DNA of 13,469 nt from Bacteroidota bacterium. Lineage in GTDB: Bacteria; Bacteroidota; Bacteroidia; Chitinophagales; Chitinophagaceae. Under the pieces are notes generated by a model. The model saw nothing but the letters and a program-made list of their open reading frames with translations. It was not told the DNA's origin and searched no databases. Below are positions 1 through 7,300 of the stretch, piece by piece (positions within the stretch are counted from its first letter, which is position 1; the number at the start of each line of letters is the position of its first letter). The translations under genes and the position numbers were made by a program. The stretch covers positions 1-13,469 of the forward strand of contig JAEVZP010000228.1 in NCBI GenBank assembly GCA_023392185.1, in the 5' to 3' direction.

Positions 1-2
1 AA

Positions 3-1400
3 GAGAAAAAAGAAACGTTGCAAAAACTCGCCGACGGCAAGGTGGATATTATCGTGGGAACGCACGCGCTCTTGTCTAAAGACGTGAAGTTTAAAGACTT
101 GGGCGTGCTGATTATTGACGAGGAACAGAAATTCGGGGTGTCGGCAAAGGAAAAGCTGCGCGAGCGCAAAGCCAATGTGGATACCCTCACGCTGACGGCC
201 ACGCCCATTCCGCGGACGCTGCAATTCTCCCTGATGAACGCCCGCGATTTAAGCATCATCAACACGCCGCCGCCCAACCGCCAGCCCGTTCACACCGAGC
301 TGATGGGCTTTGACGAGGAATTTATCCGCGACGCCATTTACTACGAAACCGAGCGCGGCGGGCAGGTCTATTTTATCCACAACCGCGTTCAAAGTCTGCC
401 CGATATGGCGGCGAAGCTGCGCAGCCTGTGTCCCGACCTGTCGTTTGGCGTGGCGCATGGCCAAATGGAAGGCAATAAGCTGGAAGAAACGCTGCGCGAT
501 TTTATCCACCACAAGTTTGACGTGCTGGTGTGCACCACCATTGTGGAAAGCGGGGTGGACATCACCAACGCCAACACGATTTTCATCCACAACGCCCACC
601 AGTTTGGCCTGAGTGACCTGCACCAGATGCGGGGCCGGGTGGGGCGGAACAACAAAAAAGCGTTTTGCTACCTCATTGCTCCGTCGATGATTACGCTGCC
701 CGACGAAAGCCGGAAACGGCTGCAAACCTTGGAGCAATTTACTGAGTTGGGCAGCGGTTTTCAGATTGCGATGCGCGATCTGGACATTCGCGGCGCGGGA
801 AACATGCTGGGCGGCGAGCAAAGCGGTTTTATCGCCGAGATTGGGCTGGAGATGTACCAGAAAATTCTGGAGGAAGCCGTCCACGAGCTGAAGCGCACCG
901 AGTTTGCCGACCTGTTTGCCGAGGAAATCCAGAAAGAAAAAGACTACGTAACCGACTGCACGGTGGACACCGATTTGGAAATCCTCATTCCGGACGAATA
1001 CGTAGAAAGCATCACCGAGCGCCTCTCCCTCTACACCACGCTGGACGGGCTGGAGCGCGACGCCGACTTGCAGGCCTTCCACGAGATGCTCACCGACCGG
1101 TTTGGCCCCGTGCCGCCGTCGGTAGAAGCCCTTTTCACCACCATACGCGCGCGCCGTATGGCAAAGGAACTGGGTTTTGAAAAGATGATTGTGAAAGGCG
1201 GGCAGATGCGGCTGTATTTCATCTCCAACCCCGACTCGCCGTATTTTGAAAGCGAACCGTTCCACCACATCATGCAATACATCCAGACGCGGGTAGCCCA
1301 CGCCAAGATGAAGCAAAACGGCAAGCTGTTTTACCTCATTGTGGATAACGTGGACAATATGGAAGAAGCCGAGTGGTTTTTGAAAGGGATGATGCGGTGA
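3..1400 (+). CDS. mfd: Transcription-repair coupling factor Mfd, C-terminal part (5' end outside window)
   Basis: Mfd is the ATP-driven translocase that pushes stalled RNA polymerase off damaged DNA and recruits UvrA for nucleotide excision repair. The reading frame is open to the left edge, so about 465 C-terminal residues of a protein usually near 1,100 are visible. The TTG at 18 is an internal codon, not a start. Seen in order: Walker B-type helicase motif DEEQKFG (bases 117-137), motif III TATPIPRTL, the second RecA-like lobe with TTIVESGVDI, and motif VI QMRGRVGR near 624-647. These are followed by the RGAGNMLGGEQSG segment and the C-terminal TRCF domain (IPDEYV then ERLSLY). The stop is TGA. 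The next gene is convergent, so mfd ends this transcription unit; no U-tract terminator is evident, only repeat hairpins. The family call is secure because the RecG-like helicase lobe and TRCF domain occur together. Confidence 0.97.
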   Translation, partial: EKKETLQKLADGKVDIIVGTHALLSKDVKFKDLGVLIIDEEQKFGVSAKEKLRERKANVDTLTLTATPIPRTLQFSLMNARDLSIINTPPPNRQPVHTELMGFDEEFIRDAIYYETERGGQVYFIHNRVQSLPDMAAKLRSLCPDLSFGVAHGQMEGNKLEETLRDFIHHKFDVLVCTTIVESGVDITNANTIFIHNAHQFGLSDLHQMRGRVGRNNKKAFCYLIAPSMITLPDESRKRLQTLEQFTELGSGFQIAMRDLDIRGAGNMLGGEQSGFIAEIGLEMYQKILEEAVHELKRTEFADLFAEEIQKEKDYVTDCTVDTDLEILIPDEYVESITERLSLYTTLDGLERDADLQAFHEMLTDRFGPVPPSVEALFTTIRARRMAKELGFEKMIVKGGQMRLYFISNPDSPYFESEPFHHIMQYIQTRVAHAKMKQNGKLFYLIVDNVDNMEEAEWFLKGMMR

Positions 1401-1408
1401 GGGTAGGC

Positions 1409-1449
1409 GACTTGTCAAGTCCTCGGACGACGGGTGGGTGGACTTGACA
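1409..1449. repeat. Short inverted repeat, ACTTGTCAAGT type (copy 1)
   Basis: Bases 1409-1421 read gacttgtcaagtc, a perfect 13-bp odd palindrome centred on one T. The segment tgtcaagtcc (1413-1422) also pairs with ggacttgaca (1440-1449) across a 17-nt loop, so two mutually exclusive folds are possible. The same 13-mer recurs exactly at 1600-1612. It lies 8 nt after the mfd stop codon and has no U-tract, so a role as terminator is not supported; a REP-like repeat is the best description. Confidence 0.6.
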
Positions 1450-1486
1450 CGAAGTGGTCTCATAAACTCCGTGCGGTGTCAGGCTG

Positions 1487-1561
1487 AGCCCTTCGACAAG
1501 CTCAGAATGACAAGCTTGTCGAAGCCCGCATTATAAGCCCTTCGACAAGCTCAGGGTGACA
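1487..1561. repeat. Interspersed repeat with CTTCGACAAGCT arms, two direct copies and one inverted copy
   Basis: Two near-identical 26-bp copies (1487-1512 and 1536-1561) begin agcccttcgacaagctcag and differ at only two positions (AA versus GG). Between them an inverted copy of the 12-bp arm, agcttgtcgaag, lies at 1513-1524. It can pair with either 1491-1502 (10-nt loop) or 1540-1551 (15-nt loop), giving two alternative 12-bp hairpins. From memory, this sequence family is an intergenic repeat seen in many unrelated bacterial genomes; its origin is unclear to me. It sits between the convergent mfd and DUF421 genes and encodes nothing visible. Confidence 0.75.
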
Positions 1562-1599
1562 AAACACGTGCTTCAAAACTATTTTAGAAGTAAGACTGA

Positions 1600-1643
1600 G
1601 ACTTGTCAAGTCTAACCACATTCTGCCGTTGACCTGACAAGTC
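1600..1643. repeat. Short inverted repeat, ACTTGTCAAGT type (copies 2 and 3)
   Basis: Bases 1600-1612 repeat gacttgtcaagtc exactly; with one more base each side this is a 15-bp palindrome (1599-1613). A variant, gacctgacaagtc, follows at 1631-1643. The segments gacttgtca (1600-1608) and tgacaagtc (1635-1643) form a 9-bp stem, so the pair is arranged head to head like the doublets of bacterial REP elements. They lie within 100 bp of the 3' end of the DUF421 gene. Confidence 0.6.
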
Positions 1644-1688
1644 GTGGAGAGCATTGAATTTCCGGAAATCCAACCTCCAAAATTAGCC

Positions 1689-2387
1689 TTACGCAATCCG
1701 CTTCTCACAACTGCTTTCTACCACTTTGGTGCAATCGCAATTTGGGCATACGCAAACGGCCGTGGGTTCTCCAAAATCGCGGGTAAAACCGCATTGCACG
1801 CACGAGTAAGCGCCCTGGTGGCGCACGACCAGTTCGGCCTCGTCCAGCGATTCCGGAAACAGCGGCAAACCTGGTCGCACATTTTCGTCCTCAAAATAAT
1901 AAACGCTCAGTTCGCCGGTAAACTCCAGATACGCGCGGCGCACCTGCCCCAGTTGCGAAATGCTTTTCAGGCGCAGCTCCGCATACAATTCCAGCGTGGT
2001 CATGCCCTCCGATTTCAGCTTTTCCAGGTCGATCACCCCATTCTCAATCAGCCGCGATGTCTTGCCCTGCAATAGTACATCGATCTTATGGCTTTGCTGC
2101 GTCAGGCGGTTGATGCCCAGATAAAGCAGCAACACCACTACAAAAACAGTCAGGGCATGCAATAGCGGTACGTCTGCCATAAACATCGGGTCGCCTGCCG
2201 CCGAGCCCAGCCCAATGATCAGAATCAGGTCGAAAACCGTCAGCTGCTTAATGCCTTTCTTGCCGGTAATCTTAAAGAAAACCAGCAGGATCAGGTACAT
2301 CACCGTTGCCCGGAAAGCAATTTCCAGCAGGTAAGTCAGGGGATGATCATCGCTGAGCAAAAGGCGACTCCAGTCAAAAGGCTCCAT
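1689..2387 (-). CDS. DUF421 (YetF/YcaP-like) membrane protein with Cys-rich C-terminal tail
   Basis: A 232-residue protein of the DUF421 family, whose biochemical role is not established; members in Bacillus are spore or membrane proteins. Hydrophobic segments lie at about residues 18-38, 50-64 and 74-92. They surround the family signature TGKKGIKQLTVFDLILIIGL and the conserved GDPMFMADVPLL. The rest, residues 100-232, is a soluble, probably cytoplasmic domain containing the typical LLQGK/LIENG and ELRLKSI elements. The tail carries CVQC (196-199) and CVCPNCDC (212-219) plus Cys227, which looks like a zinc ribbon, though zinc binding is inferred. It starts with ATG 107 nt beyond the atpA terminator on the same strand, so it is probably its own transcription unit. 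I found no exact Bacteroidota -7 box upstream. It is convergent with mfd. Confidence 0.88.
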   Translation of the reverse strand: MEPFDWSRLLLSDDHPLTYLLEIAFRATVMYLILLVFFKITGKKGIKQLTVFDLILIIGLGSAAGDPMFMADVPLLHALTVFVVVLLLYLGINRLTQQSHKIDVLLQGKTSRLIENGVIDLEKLKSEGMTTLELYAELRLKSISQLGQVRRAYLEFTGELSVYYFEDENVRPGLPLFPESLDEAELVVRHQGAYSCVQCGFTRDFGEPTAVCVCPNCDCTKVVESSCEKRIA

Positions 2388-2493
2388 AAGAAAGAAGTAC
2401 CGGTCTAAAGGTTTTTGCTAAAAGAAATCTGCCCACCGAATAATCCCCTTAATAAAACCCTTCCATATACTCAGTTTCCGGAAATCAACCCCA

Positions 2494-2532
2494 AAAAAAC
2501 ACCCGTCTGCACAGGGCAAACGGGTGTTTTTT
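2494..2532 (-). terminator. Rho-independent terminator of the atp operon
   Basis: The arm aaaaaacacccgt (2494-2506) pairs perfectly with acgggtgtttttt (2520-2532): a 13-bp stem with a 13-nt loop. Read on the minus strand, the stem ends in seven U residues. It lies 17 nt past the atpA stop codon, where a terminator belongs. The A/T tracts on both sides make it formally bidirectional, but no plus-strand gene reaches it. Confidence 0.9.
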
Positions 2533-2548
2533 CAAAAGAGAAATATGC

Positions 2549-4132
2549 TTACTTCTTATTGAACATCGGCACCAGATCCTGGGCGAGTTTGGTCATCTTG
2601 GCAATGCTGCCGTCGTTCAGGACGCCGGCTTTGAATTCGGCCATCACCTCCGGCAGTTGAGTAGCCATCTCGCGGAGGAACACGTCTTCAAACTCGCGCA
2701 CGCGGTTCACGGGAATATCGCGGAGCAGGTTGTTGGTGCCAAGATAGATGATCGCTACCTGCTGCTCTACCGGATACGGCGAGAACTGCGGCTGCTTCAG
2801 GATCTCCACGTTGCGCGCGCCTTTGTCGATAACGGTTTTGGTTGCCGCATCGAGGTCACCACCAAATTTGGAGAATGCTTCCAGCTCCCGGTACAGGGCC
2901 TGGTCGAGCTTCAGGGTACCCGATACCTTCTTCATCGACTTGATCTGGGCGTTTCCACCTACGCGGCTCACCGAGATCCCTACGTTGATGGCCGGGCGGA
3001 TGCCTGCCAGAAACAGGTTGTTTTCGAGGAAGATCTGGCCGTCGGTAATGGAAATTACGTTGGTCGGGATATACGCCGATACGTCACCCGCCTGCGTCTC
3101 GATAATCGGCAGCGCTGTGAGAGAACCACCGCCTTTCACCAGATGCTTGATGCTGTCCGGCAGGTCGTTCATGTCTTTGGCAATGCTGTCGTCGTTGATC
3201 ACCTTGGCGGCACGCTCCAGCAAGCGGCTGTGGAGGTAAAATACGTCGCCCGGATACGCCTCACGGCCCGGCGGACGGCGCAAGAGCAAGGATACCTCGC
3301 GGTAGGCCACAGCCTGCTTGGAAAGGTCATCATATACCACGAGTGCCGGACGGCCGGTATCGCGGAAGTATTCGCCAATGGCAGCACCGGCAAATGGCGC
3401 ATAGAACTGCAACGGAGCCGGATCAGAAGCACCTGCCGCCACGATGGTCGTGTAGGCCATCGCGCCGTTGTCTTCGAGCGTCTTCATCACCTGGGCGATG
3501 GTAGAAGCTTTCTGGCCAATGGCTACGTAGATACAATACACCGGCTTGCCGGCGAGGTAAAACTCTTTTTGGTTGATGATGGCGTCAATGCAGATGGCGG
3601 TTTTGCCGGTCTGACGGTCACCAATCACCAATTCCCGCTGACCGCGGCCAATCGGAATCATGGCGTCAATGGCCTTGATGCCGGTTTGCAGCGGCTCTTT
3701 TACCGGCTCCCGGAAGATAACGCCCGGCGCTTTGCGCTCCAGCGGCATCTCATACAGTTCGCCGGTAATGGGGCCTTTACCGTCGATCGGCTGGCCGAGG
3801 GTATTCACCACGCGGCCCACCATGCCTTCGCCCACGCGGATGGAGGCGATCTGGCCGGTGCGGCGCACTTTCGCGCCTTCGCGGATGTCCTGGTATTCAC
3901 CCATCATTACCACACCCACGTTGTCTTCTTCCAGGTTCAGGGCAATGGCTTTTACGCCGTTGTCAAACTGCACCAGCTCCCCCTGCCGCACGCCCGAAAG
4001 GCCGTACACGCGGGCAATGCCGTCGCCGATTTGCAGCACCGTACCCACCTCTTCCAGGCTGTCGGTAGCGTCGAGTGAAGAAAGCTGTTGGCGAAGAATC
4101 GCCGATATTTCGTCCGGTTTAATGTCAACCAT
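2549..4132 (-). CDS. atpA: F1Fo ATP synthase subunit alpha
   Basis: The alpha subunit of the F1 hexamer carries the non-catalytic nucleotide site and lends the arginine finger to the beta site. The protein is 527 residues, slightly longer than the usual 500-515. It shows the beta-barrel domain (about 25-95), the P-loop GDRQTGKT (171-178), Walker B-like LVVYDDL (264-270), and the alpha/beta signature PPGREAYPGD (287-296). The sequence SVSRVGG further on includes the conserved arginine. The ATG start gives the standard N-terminus VDIKPDEIS. It follows atpH by 38 nt and is the last gene of the operon, with a terminator right behind it. The gamma subunit gene normally found next is missing here. 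Confidence 0.98.
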   Translation of the reverse strand: MVDIKPDEISAILRQQLSSLDATDSLEEVGTVLQIGDGIARVYGLSGVRQGELVQFDNGVKAIALNLEEDNVGVVMMGEYQDIREGAKVRRTGQIASIRVGEGMVGRVVNTLGQPIDGKGPITGELYEMPLERKAPGVIFREPVKEPLQTGIKAIDAMIPIGRGQRELVIGDRQTGKTAICIDAIINQKEFYLAGKPVYCIYVAIGQKASTIAQVMKTLEDNGAMAYTTIVAAGASDPAPLQFYAPFAGAAIGEYFRDTGRPALVVYDDLSKQAVAYREVSLLLRRPPGREAYPGDVFYLHSRLLERAAKVINDDSIAKDMNDLPDSIKHLVKGGGSLTALPIIETQAGDVSAYIPTNVISITDGQIFLENNLFLAGIRPAINVGISVSRVGGNAQIKSMKKVSGTLKLDQALYRELEAFSKFGGDLDAATKTVIDKGARNVEILKQPQFSPYPVEQQVAIIYLGTNNLLRDIPVNRVREFEDVFLREMATQLPEVMAEFKAGVLNDGSIAKMTKLAQDLVPMFNKK

Positions 4133-4170
4133 TTCGAAGGAAAGTTAAGATTGTTCTGTAAAAATAAAGG

Positions 4171-4740
4171 TTAGCTGGCGAGCACCTGCGAGATATACAG
4201 GTTGTCGCGGAATTGTTTGCGCACTTCGCCGAGGTCGCGGCGCACCGAAGCGTCCACCGAGCGGTCGCCCATCTCCAGAATGAAACCGCCGATAATAGAA
4301 GGGTCTACTTTTTCTTCCAGCTCTACGGTATAGCCCGGAAGGGCAGCCTCTGCCTTGGCCTTCACTTCCTGGCGCAGCGCGTCGCTGGCCGGTGCCGCCG
4401 TAATCAGCTTCGCCACGCGGATACGCTTCAGCTCTTTGTACTGGTGCACAAAAGAAGCCGCGATTTCCGACAGCGCGCCTTCGCGGCCTTTGCTGGTAAT
4501 CAGTTCCACAAACGCCGTGGACAACTTGTTGAGGCGGTTGCCGAAAATGGCTTGCAGAATGGCCGTTTTCTTATCCGCCTTTACAATCGGGCTGCGCAAG
4601 AGCTGCGCCAGCTCGGGGCTGCCCTGAACCGTAGTTTGCAGCAGCTGCATGTCGCCCATCACCTGTTCGAGGCTGTTTTGCTCCTGGGCCAGGTCCATCA
4701 GGCTTTTGGCATAGCGATACGCCAGACGAGGGTTTTGCAT
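4171..4740 (-). CDS. atpH: F1Fo ATP synthase subunit delta
   Basis: Delta (OSCP homologue) sits on top of F1 and ties the alpha3beta3 head to the b-subunit stalk. The protein is 189 residues, close to the family norm of about 180. It has the family pattern: an N-terminal helical bundle beginning LAYRYAKSL, FVELITSKGREGAL in the middle, and the C-terminal segment VDPSIIGGFILEMGDRSVDAS (residues 146-166). It lies between atpF and atpA with gaps of 94 and 38 nt, the usual order. The start is ATG; no strong Shine-Dalgarno sequence is present, as is common in this phylum. Confidence 0.96.
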   Translation of the reverse strand: MQNPRLAYRYAKSLMDLAQEQNSLEQVMGDMQLLQTTVQGSPELAQLLRSPIVKADKKTAILQAIFGNRLNKLSTAFVELITSKGREGALSEIAASFVHQYKELKRIRVAKLITAAPASDALRQEVKAKAEAALPGYTVELEEKVDPSIIGGFILEMGDRSVDASVRRDLGEVRKQFRDNLYISQVLAS

Positions 4741-4834
4741 AATATTTTAATGGCTCAATTTCTCAGCGTCTTGTTGTTCCAGAAAGTCTGAAACCGGCGG
4801 TTTAAAAAACCAGCGCTATTGAGTAATTATCAAA

Positions 4835-5329
4835 TTAATTGAGGGTCAGTTCTTTGGCCAGGTTCTGAGCAAAAGCATTTTGCGAGCCTTCGCCTTGCAG
4901 CTTTTCGCGCAGGATGCGCTCGGCAATGGTCACCGACAACTGGCCGATTTCGTTGCGCACGTCGGTGATAGCGGCCATTTTGTTGTTCTGAATCTGCTCG
5001 CGGGCGTCTTCAATCATCTTGTCGGCAGTCGCTTTGGCTTCGGCACGGGCTTTGGCAATCATGGCGTCGCCGGCTTCTTTGGCTTCGCGCAGCATCACGG
5101 CACGCTCTTCGCGGGCGGCGCGCAGGGCAGCTTCGTTTTCGCTTTGCAGCTGGGCCATCTGGGCGCGCACTTTATCGGCCTGGGCAATCGAGTCGGCAAT
5201 GCCGCGCTCCCGCTCGCCAAGACCTTTCAGGATGGGCTTCCAGGCAACGGCGCGCAGGATGAAAAATACGATCAGAAACGCCAGCAGCGTCCAGACAAAT
5301 AAACCGAGTTCGGGGGTCAACAGCTCCAT
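4835..5329 (-). CDS. atpF: F1Fo ATP synthase subunit b
   Basis: The b subunit forms the peripheral stator stalk joining the membrane a subunit to delta/F1. The protein is 164 residues. It has one N-terminal membrane helix (about residues 10-29, ending FFILRAVAW), then KPILKGLGER and a long charged, Ala-rich helix predicted to be a right-handed coiled coil. The final segment, with ITDVRNEIGQLSVTIAERILREKL (about 120-143), is typical of the delta-binding end. The ATG at 5327-5329 gives the standard short N-terminus MELLTPELG. It is separated from atpE by an unusually long 207-nt gap that holds a strong hairpin. Confidence 0.96.
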   Translation of the reverse strand: MELLTPELGLFVWTLLAFLIVFFILRAVAWKPILKGLGERERGIADSIAQADKVRAQMAQLQSENEAALRAAREERAVMLREAKEAGDAMIAKARAEAKATADKMIEDAREQIQNNKMAAITDVRNEIGQLSVTIAERILREKLQGEGSQNAFAQNLAKELTLN

Positions 5330-5376
5330 GGGATTCGTTGGGGTAGTGGGCTAAATAAGTTGAAATTCGGGGTGAG

Positions 5377-5397
5377 ATTTCCGGAAATTTCCGGAAT
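5377..5397. repeat. Doublet of the TTCCGGAA palindrome in the atpE-atpF gap
   Basis: The 12-bp palindrome atttccggaaat (5377-5388) overlaps a second copy, atttccggaat (5387-5397). The two 8-bp cores start at 5379 and 5389, exactly 10 bp apart. It belongs to a set of 15 TTCCGGAA sites in this window. Confidence 0.8.
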
Positions 5398-5443
5398 AAA
5401 CGCTTCTTTTTTTCGCTTCCCTTTTCCGGGAGGAGCAGGGGTA

Positions 5444-5507
5444 CTGAAGAGAAAGAAACAGTGCCCGTTGCCCTCTGCGCGGGGCACTGTTTCTGGATCT
5501 CTTTCAG
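5444..5507 (-). promoter_or_regulatory. Strong intra-operon hairpin between atpE and atpF
   Basis: The arm agaaacagtgccc (5454-5466) pairs perfectly with gggcactgtttct (5482-5494), a 13-bp stem with a 15-nt loop. Imperfect outer pairing between ctgaagaga (from 5444) and tctctttcag (to 5507) extends it to about 64 nt. On the minus strand it begins 30 nt after the atpE stop, and the stem is followed by a pyrimidine-rich run (tttctttctctt). It could be a partial terminator, an mRNA-stabilising 3' structure for atpE, or a processing site. The choice among these is inference; the hairpin itself is plain. Confidence 0.75.
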
Positions 5508-5536
5508 ATGGAGTTCTCTAAAGTTCTCGAAAAGAC

Positions 5537-5788
5537 TTAGGCTTTGATGGCGGCCAGCAGACCGGCGATAACGCCGAACAGGGCAACACCCTCGATAAAG
5601 GCGGCAGTCAGGATCATGGAAGAGCGGATGTCGCCGGCAGCTTCTGGCTGACGGGCAATGCTCTCGGTAGCACTTTTACCGATTTGGCCGATGCCGATAC
5701 CGGCAGCCAAAGCAGCAACACCAGCGCCGATAGCGCCCAGACCGTTACCAATAGTAGCTTCGAGAAGAACTGTGTTCAACAATGACAT
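5537..5788 (-). CDS. atpE: F1Fo ATP synthase subunit c
   Basis: Subunit c forms the rotor ring in the membrane. The protein is 83 residues with two hydrophobic helices. The first contains the glycine-rich GAIGAGVAALAAGIGIG, and the polar loop is ARQPE (45-49). The second holds the ion-binding carboxylate Glu66 in AAFIEGVALFG. Residues after the glutamate are Gly and Val rather than the Ser-Thr of sodium-type rings. Counting from the ARQPE loop, the helix-1 position of the sodium-ligand Gln is Ile33. Proton coupling is therefore predicted. The gene lies between atpB and atpF as usual. It is much shorter than its gaps (147 and 207 nt), which leaves room for separate control of its expression. 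Confidence 0.97.
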   Translation of the reverse strand: MSLLNTVLLEATIGNGLGAIGAGVAALAAGIGIGQIGKSATESIARQPEAAGDIRSSMILTAAFIEGVALFGVIAGLLAAIKA

Positions 5789-5935
5789 AGTTGAAATGGA
5801 TTGGGGGATTGAAAAAAAGAAAAGCGGTTAGTTAGATTGGTTGGAGGCGTTGCCGTTGGATGATGTTGGAGCCCTTCGGGCGTTGGAGAATTCAGACTTT
5901 TTACGGAAGGCCGTTTTCCAACATGCGAAGCACTT

Positions 5936-7174
5936 TTAGGCGATGATTTCCTGGGTGCCAACATTGTATTGCTGGCCGGTTTCGGGGTTTTCGGGATGAT
6001 AATCTTCCGTCGCATGGTTGTGCTCATGGGCTTCTTCTACGGCCTGACCGATAAACACCGCCGTCAGGTTGGTGAAGATGAAAGCCTGGATGGCCGCTAC
6101 CAGCAACTCGAGGCAGAACATGAAAATCGAGAACGCAATCGAGATCACCGAGAAGCCGAAGCCGGCACCCGGGCTGGCGCCCAGTTTGCCAAAGATGAAA
6201 ATCATGGAGACGATCGCCAGGATGATAATGTGTCCCGCCAGGATGTTGGCGAAAAGACGAATCGTCAGGGCAACCGGCTTAATGAACAAGGAGATAATCT
6301 CAATCGGAACGAGAATGAATTTGATAGGAGTCGGCACGCCCGGTGGGTTCAGCAGGTGCCCCCAGAAGTGTTTGTTGCCGCTGGCCACCATCACGATGAA
6401 CGAGATCAGGGCCAGCGCAGCTGTTGCGGCAATGTTGCCGGTGAAGTTGGCACCACCCGGAAACAGACCCAGCATGTTGTTGATCCAGATAAAGAAAAAC
6501 ATCGTCAGCAGCAGGGGCATGTAGCGCATATACTTGTGGCCGATATTGGGCTTTGCAATCTCGTCGCGCACAAACAGCACCGCCACTTCGAGCGCGTTCT
6601 GAAAACCGGTTGGCGCCGACTTGGAACCAATACCACGGCTGTATTTCTTGCCGACTGCAATCATCAGAATCAGCAGCAATGCTACCGACAACAGCATCGA
6701 AACCACGTTCTTGGTGATCGAGAAGTCAATCAGCTTCACGCTTTCATCGATGCGGCCGGCCTCGTCGATGGCTACAATCTTATCTTGTTTAATGGCCTCC
6801 GCCACAACCGGATCCATACCGGCAGCAGTCAGTTCTTTCTTAAAACCTTCATCCACGAGGCGGTAGCCGTTATAAGGCTCGCGGTGGCCCTCATGGCCAA
6901 AGCGGGCTGCCGAAAACGCCGTGAAGCCCCGCTGCGGGCTGTACAGGATTACCGGCAACGGAACCGTCACGTGGTTTTCGCCAACGGTAAAGAAATGCCA
7001 CTCGTGGGCATCGGAAATATGGCCGAAAATGGTTTTGGCGGCATTGAATTCTTCCGGTGTTTCAGTGGCAGTGCCCTCGCCGTGTGGCCCTTCATGCTGG
7101 GCAAAAGCGGCCGTGCCGGAAAGGCCGATCACAAAAGAAAGAGAAAGCAGAAAACGAAAGAAAACAGCGCGCAT
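5936..7174 (-). CDS. atpB: F1Fo ATP synthase subunit a, with signal peptide and N-terminal extracytoplasmic extension
   Basis: Subunit a forms the proton half-channels next to the c ring. The ATG at 7172-7174 is chosen, giving 412 residues; the frame stays open further upstream to 7312, but that stretch crosses the promoter. Residues 1-25 look like a signal peptide with a cleavage site after AFA. A soluble His/Glu-rich region (about 26-150) follows, and then the membrane helices begin. The essential arginine is R306 in LTIRLFANILAGH; INNMLGLFPG (231-240) and the C-terminal helix AIQAFIFTNLTAVFIG (361-376) are also typical. The tail after 380 is His/Glu-rich. The long exported N-terminal region is known from other Bacteroidota a subunits; its function is unknown to me. 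It is the first gene of the operon; no atpI-like gene precedes it. Confidence 0.95.
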   Translation of the reverse strand: MRAVFFRFLLSLSFVIGLSGTAAFAQHEGPHGEGTATETPEEFNAAKTIFGHISDAHEWHFFTVGENHVTVPLPVILYSPQRGFTAFSAARFGHEGHREPYNGYRLVDEGFKKELTAAGMDPVVAEAIKQDKIVAIDEAGRIDESVKLIDFSITKNVVSMLLSVALLLILMIAVGKKYSRGIGSKSAPTGFQNALEVAVLFVRDEIAKPNIGHKYMRYMPLLLTMFFFIWINNMLGLFPGGANFTGNIAATAALALISFIVMVASGNKHFWGHLLNPPGVPTPIKFILVPIEIISLFIKPVALTIRLFANILAGHIIILAIVSMIFIFGKLGASPGAGFGFSVISIAFSIFMFCLELLVAAIQAFIFTNLTAVFIGQAVEEAHEHNHATEDYHPENPETGQQYNVGTQEIIA

Positions 7175-7235
7175 AAGAGAGATCTTGTAACTCTTTTCAG
7201 AAGGTTTTTTTATAAAGTGCTCCTGAAATTTTGCG

Positions 7236-7243
7236 CAAAGGTA
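7236..7243 (-). promoter_or_regulatory. -7 promoter element of the atp operon
   Basis: On the minus strand this reads TACCTTTG, a full match to the Bacteroidota sigma-ABfr -7 consensus TAnnTTTG. It lies 61 nt before the atpB start codon and after the glnS terminator, so it is well placed to drive the atp operon. No clear -33 TTTG was found at the expected distance. Confidence 0.7.
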
Positions 7244-7300
7244 GCAGATGGCGACTGAAAAATGAAAAGCGGTTTGGGCCGTTCTTTTTGTCTGCCTAAA

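Noticed and set aside
249..1463. Long minus-strand open frame opposite mfd
   Set aside because: Low-complexity translation rich in His, Val and Gln, with no family resemblance; it is the antisense shadow of mfd.
2657..4078. 473-codon plus-strand open frame opposite atpA
   Set aside because: Antisense shadow of a strongly conserved gene; the translation resembles nothing known.
5537..5788. Sodium-type c ring suggested by Gln35 in helix 1
   Set aside because: Counting from the ARQPE loop, Gln35 is two positions off the sodium-ligand Gln, and Ser/Thr after the key Glu are replaced by Gly/Val.
5871..5881. gcccttcgggc mini hairpin in the atpB-atpE gap as a terminator or regulatory element
   Set aside because: Only four base pairs and no U-tract; too short to support a call.
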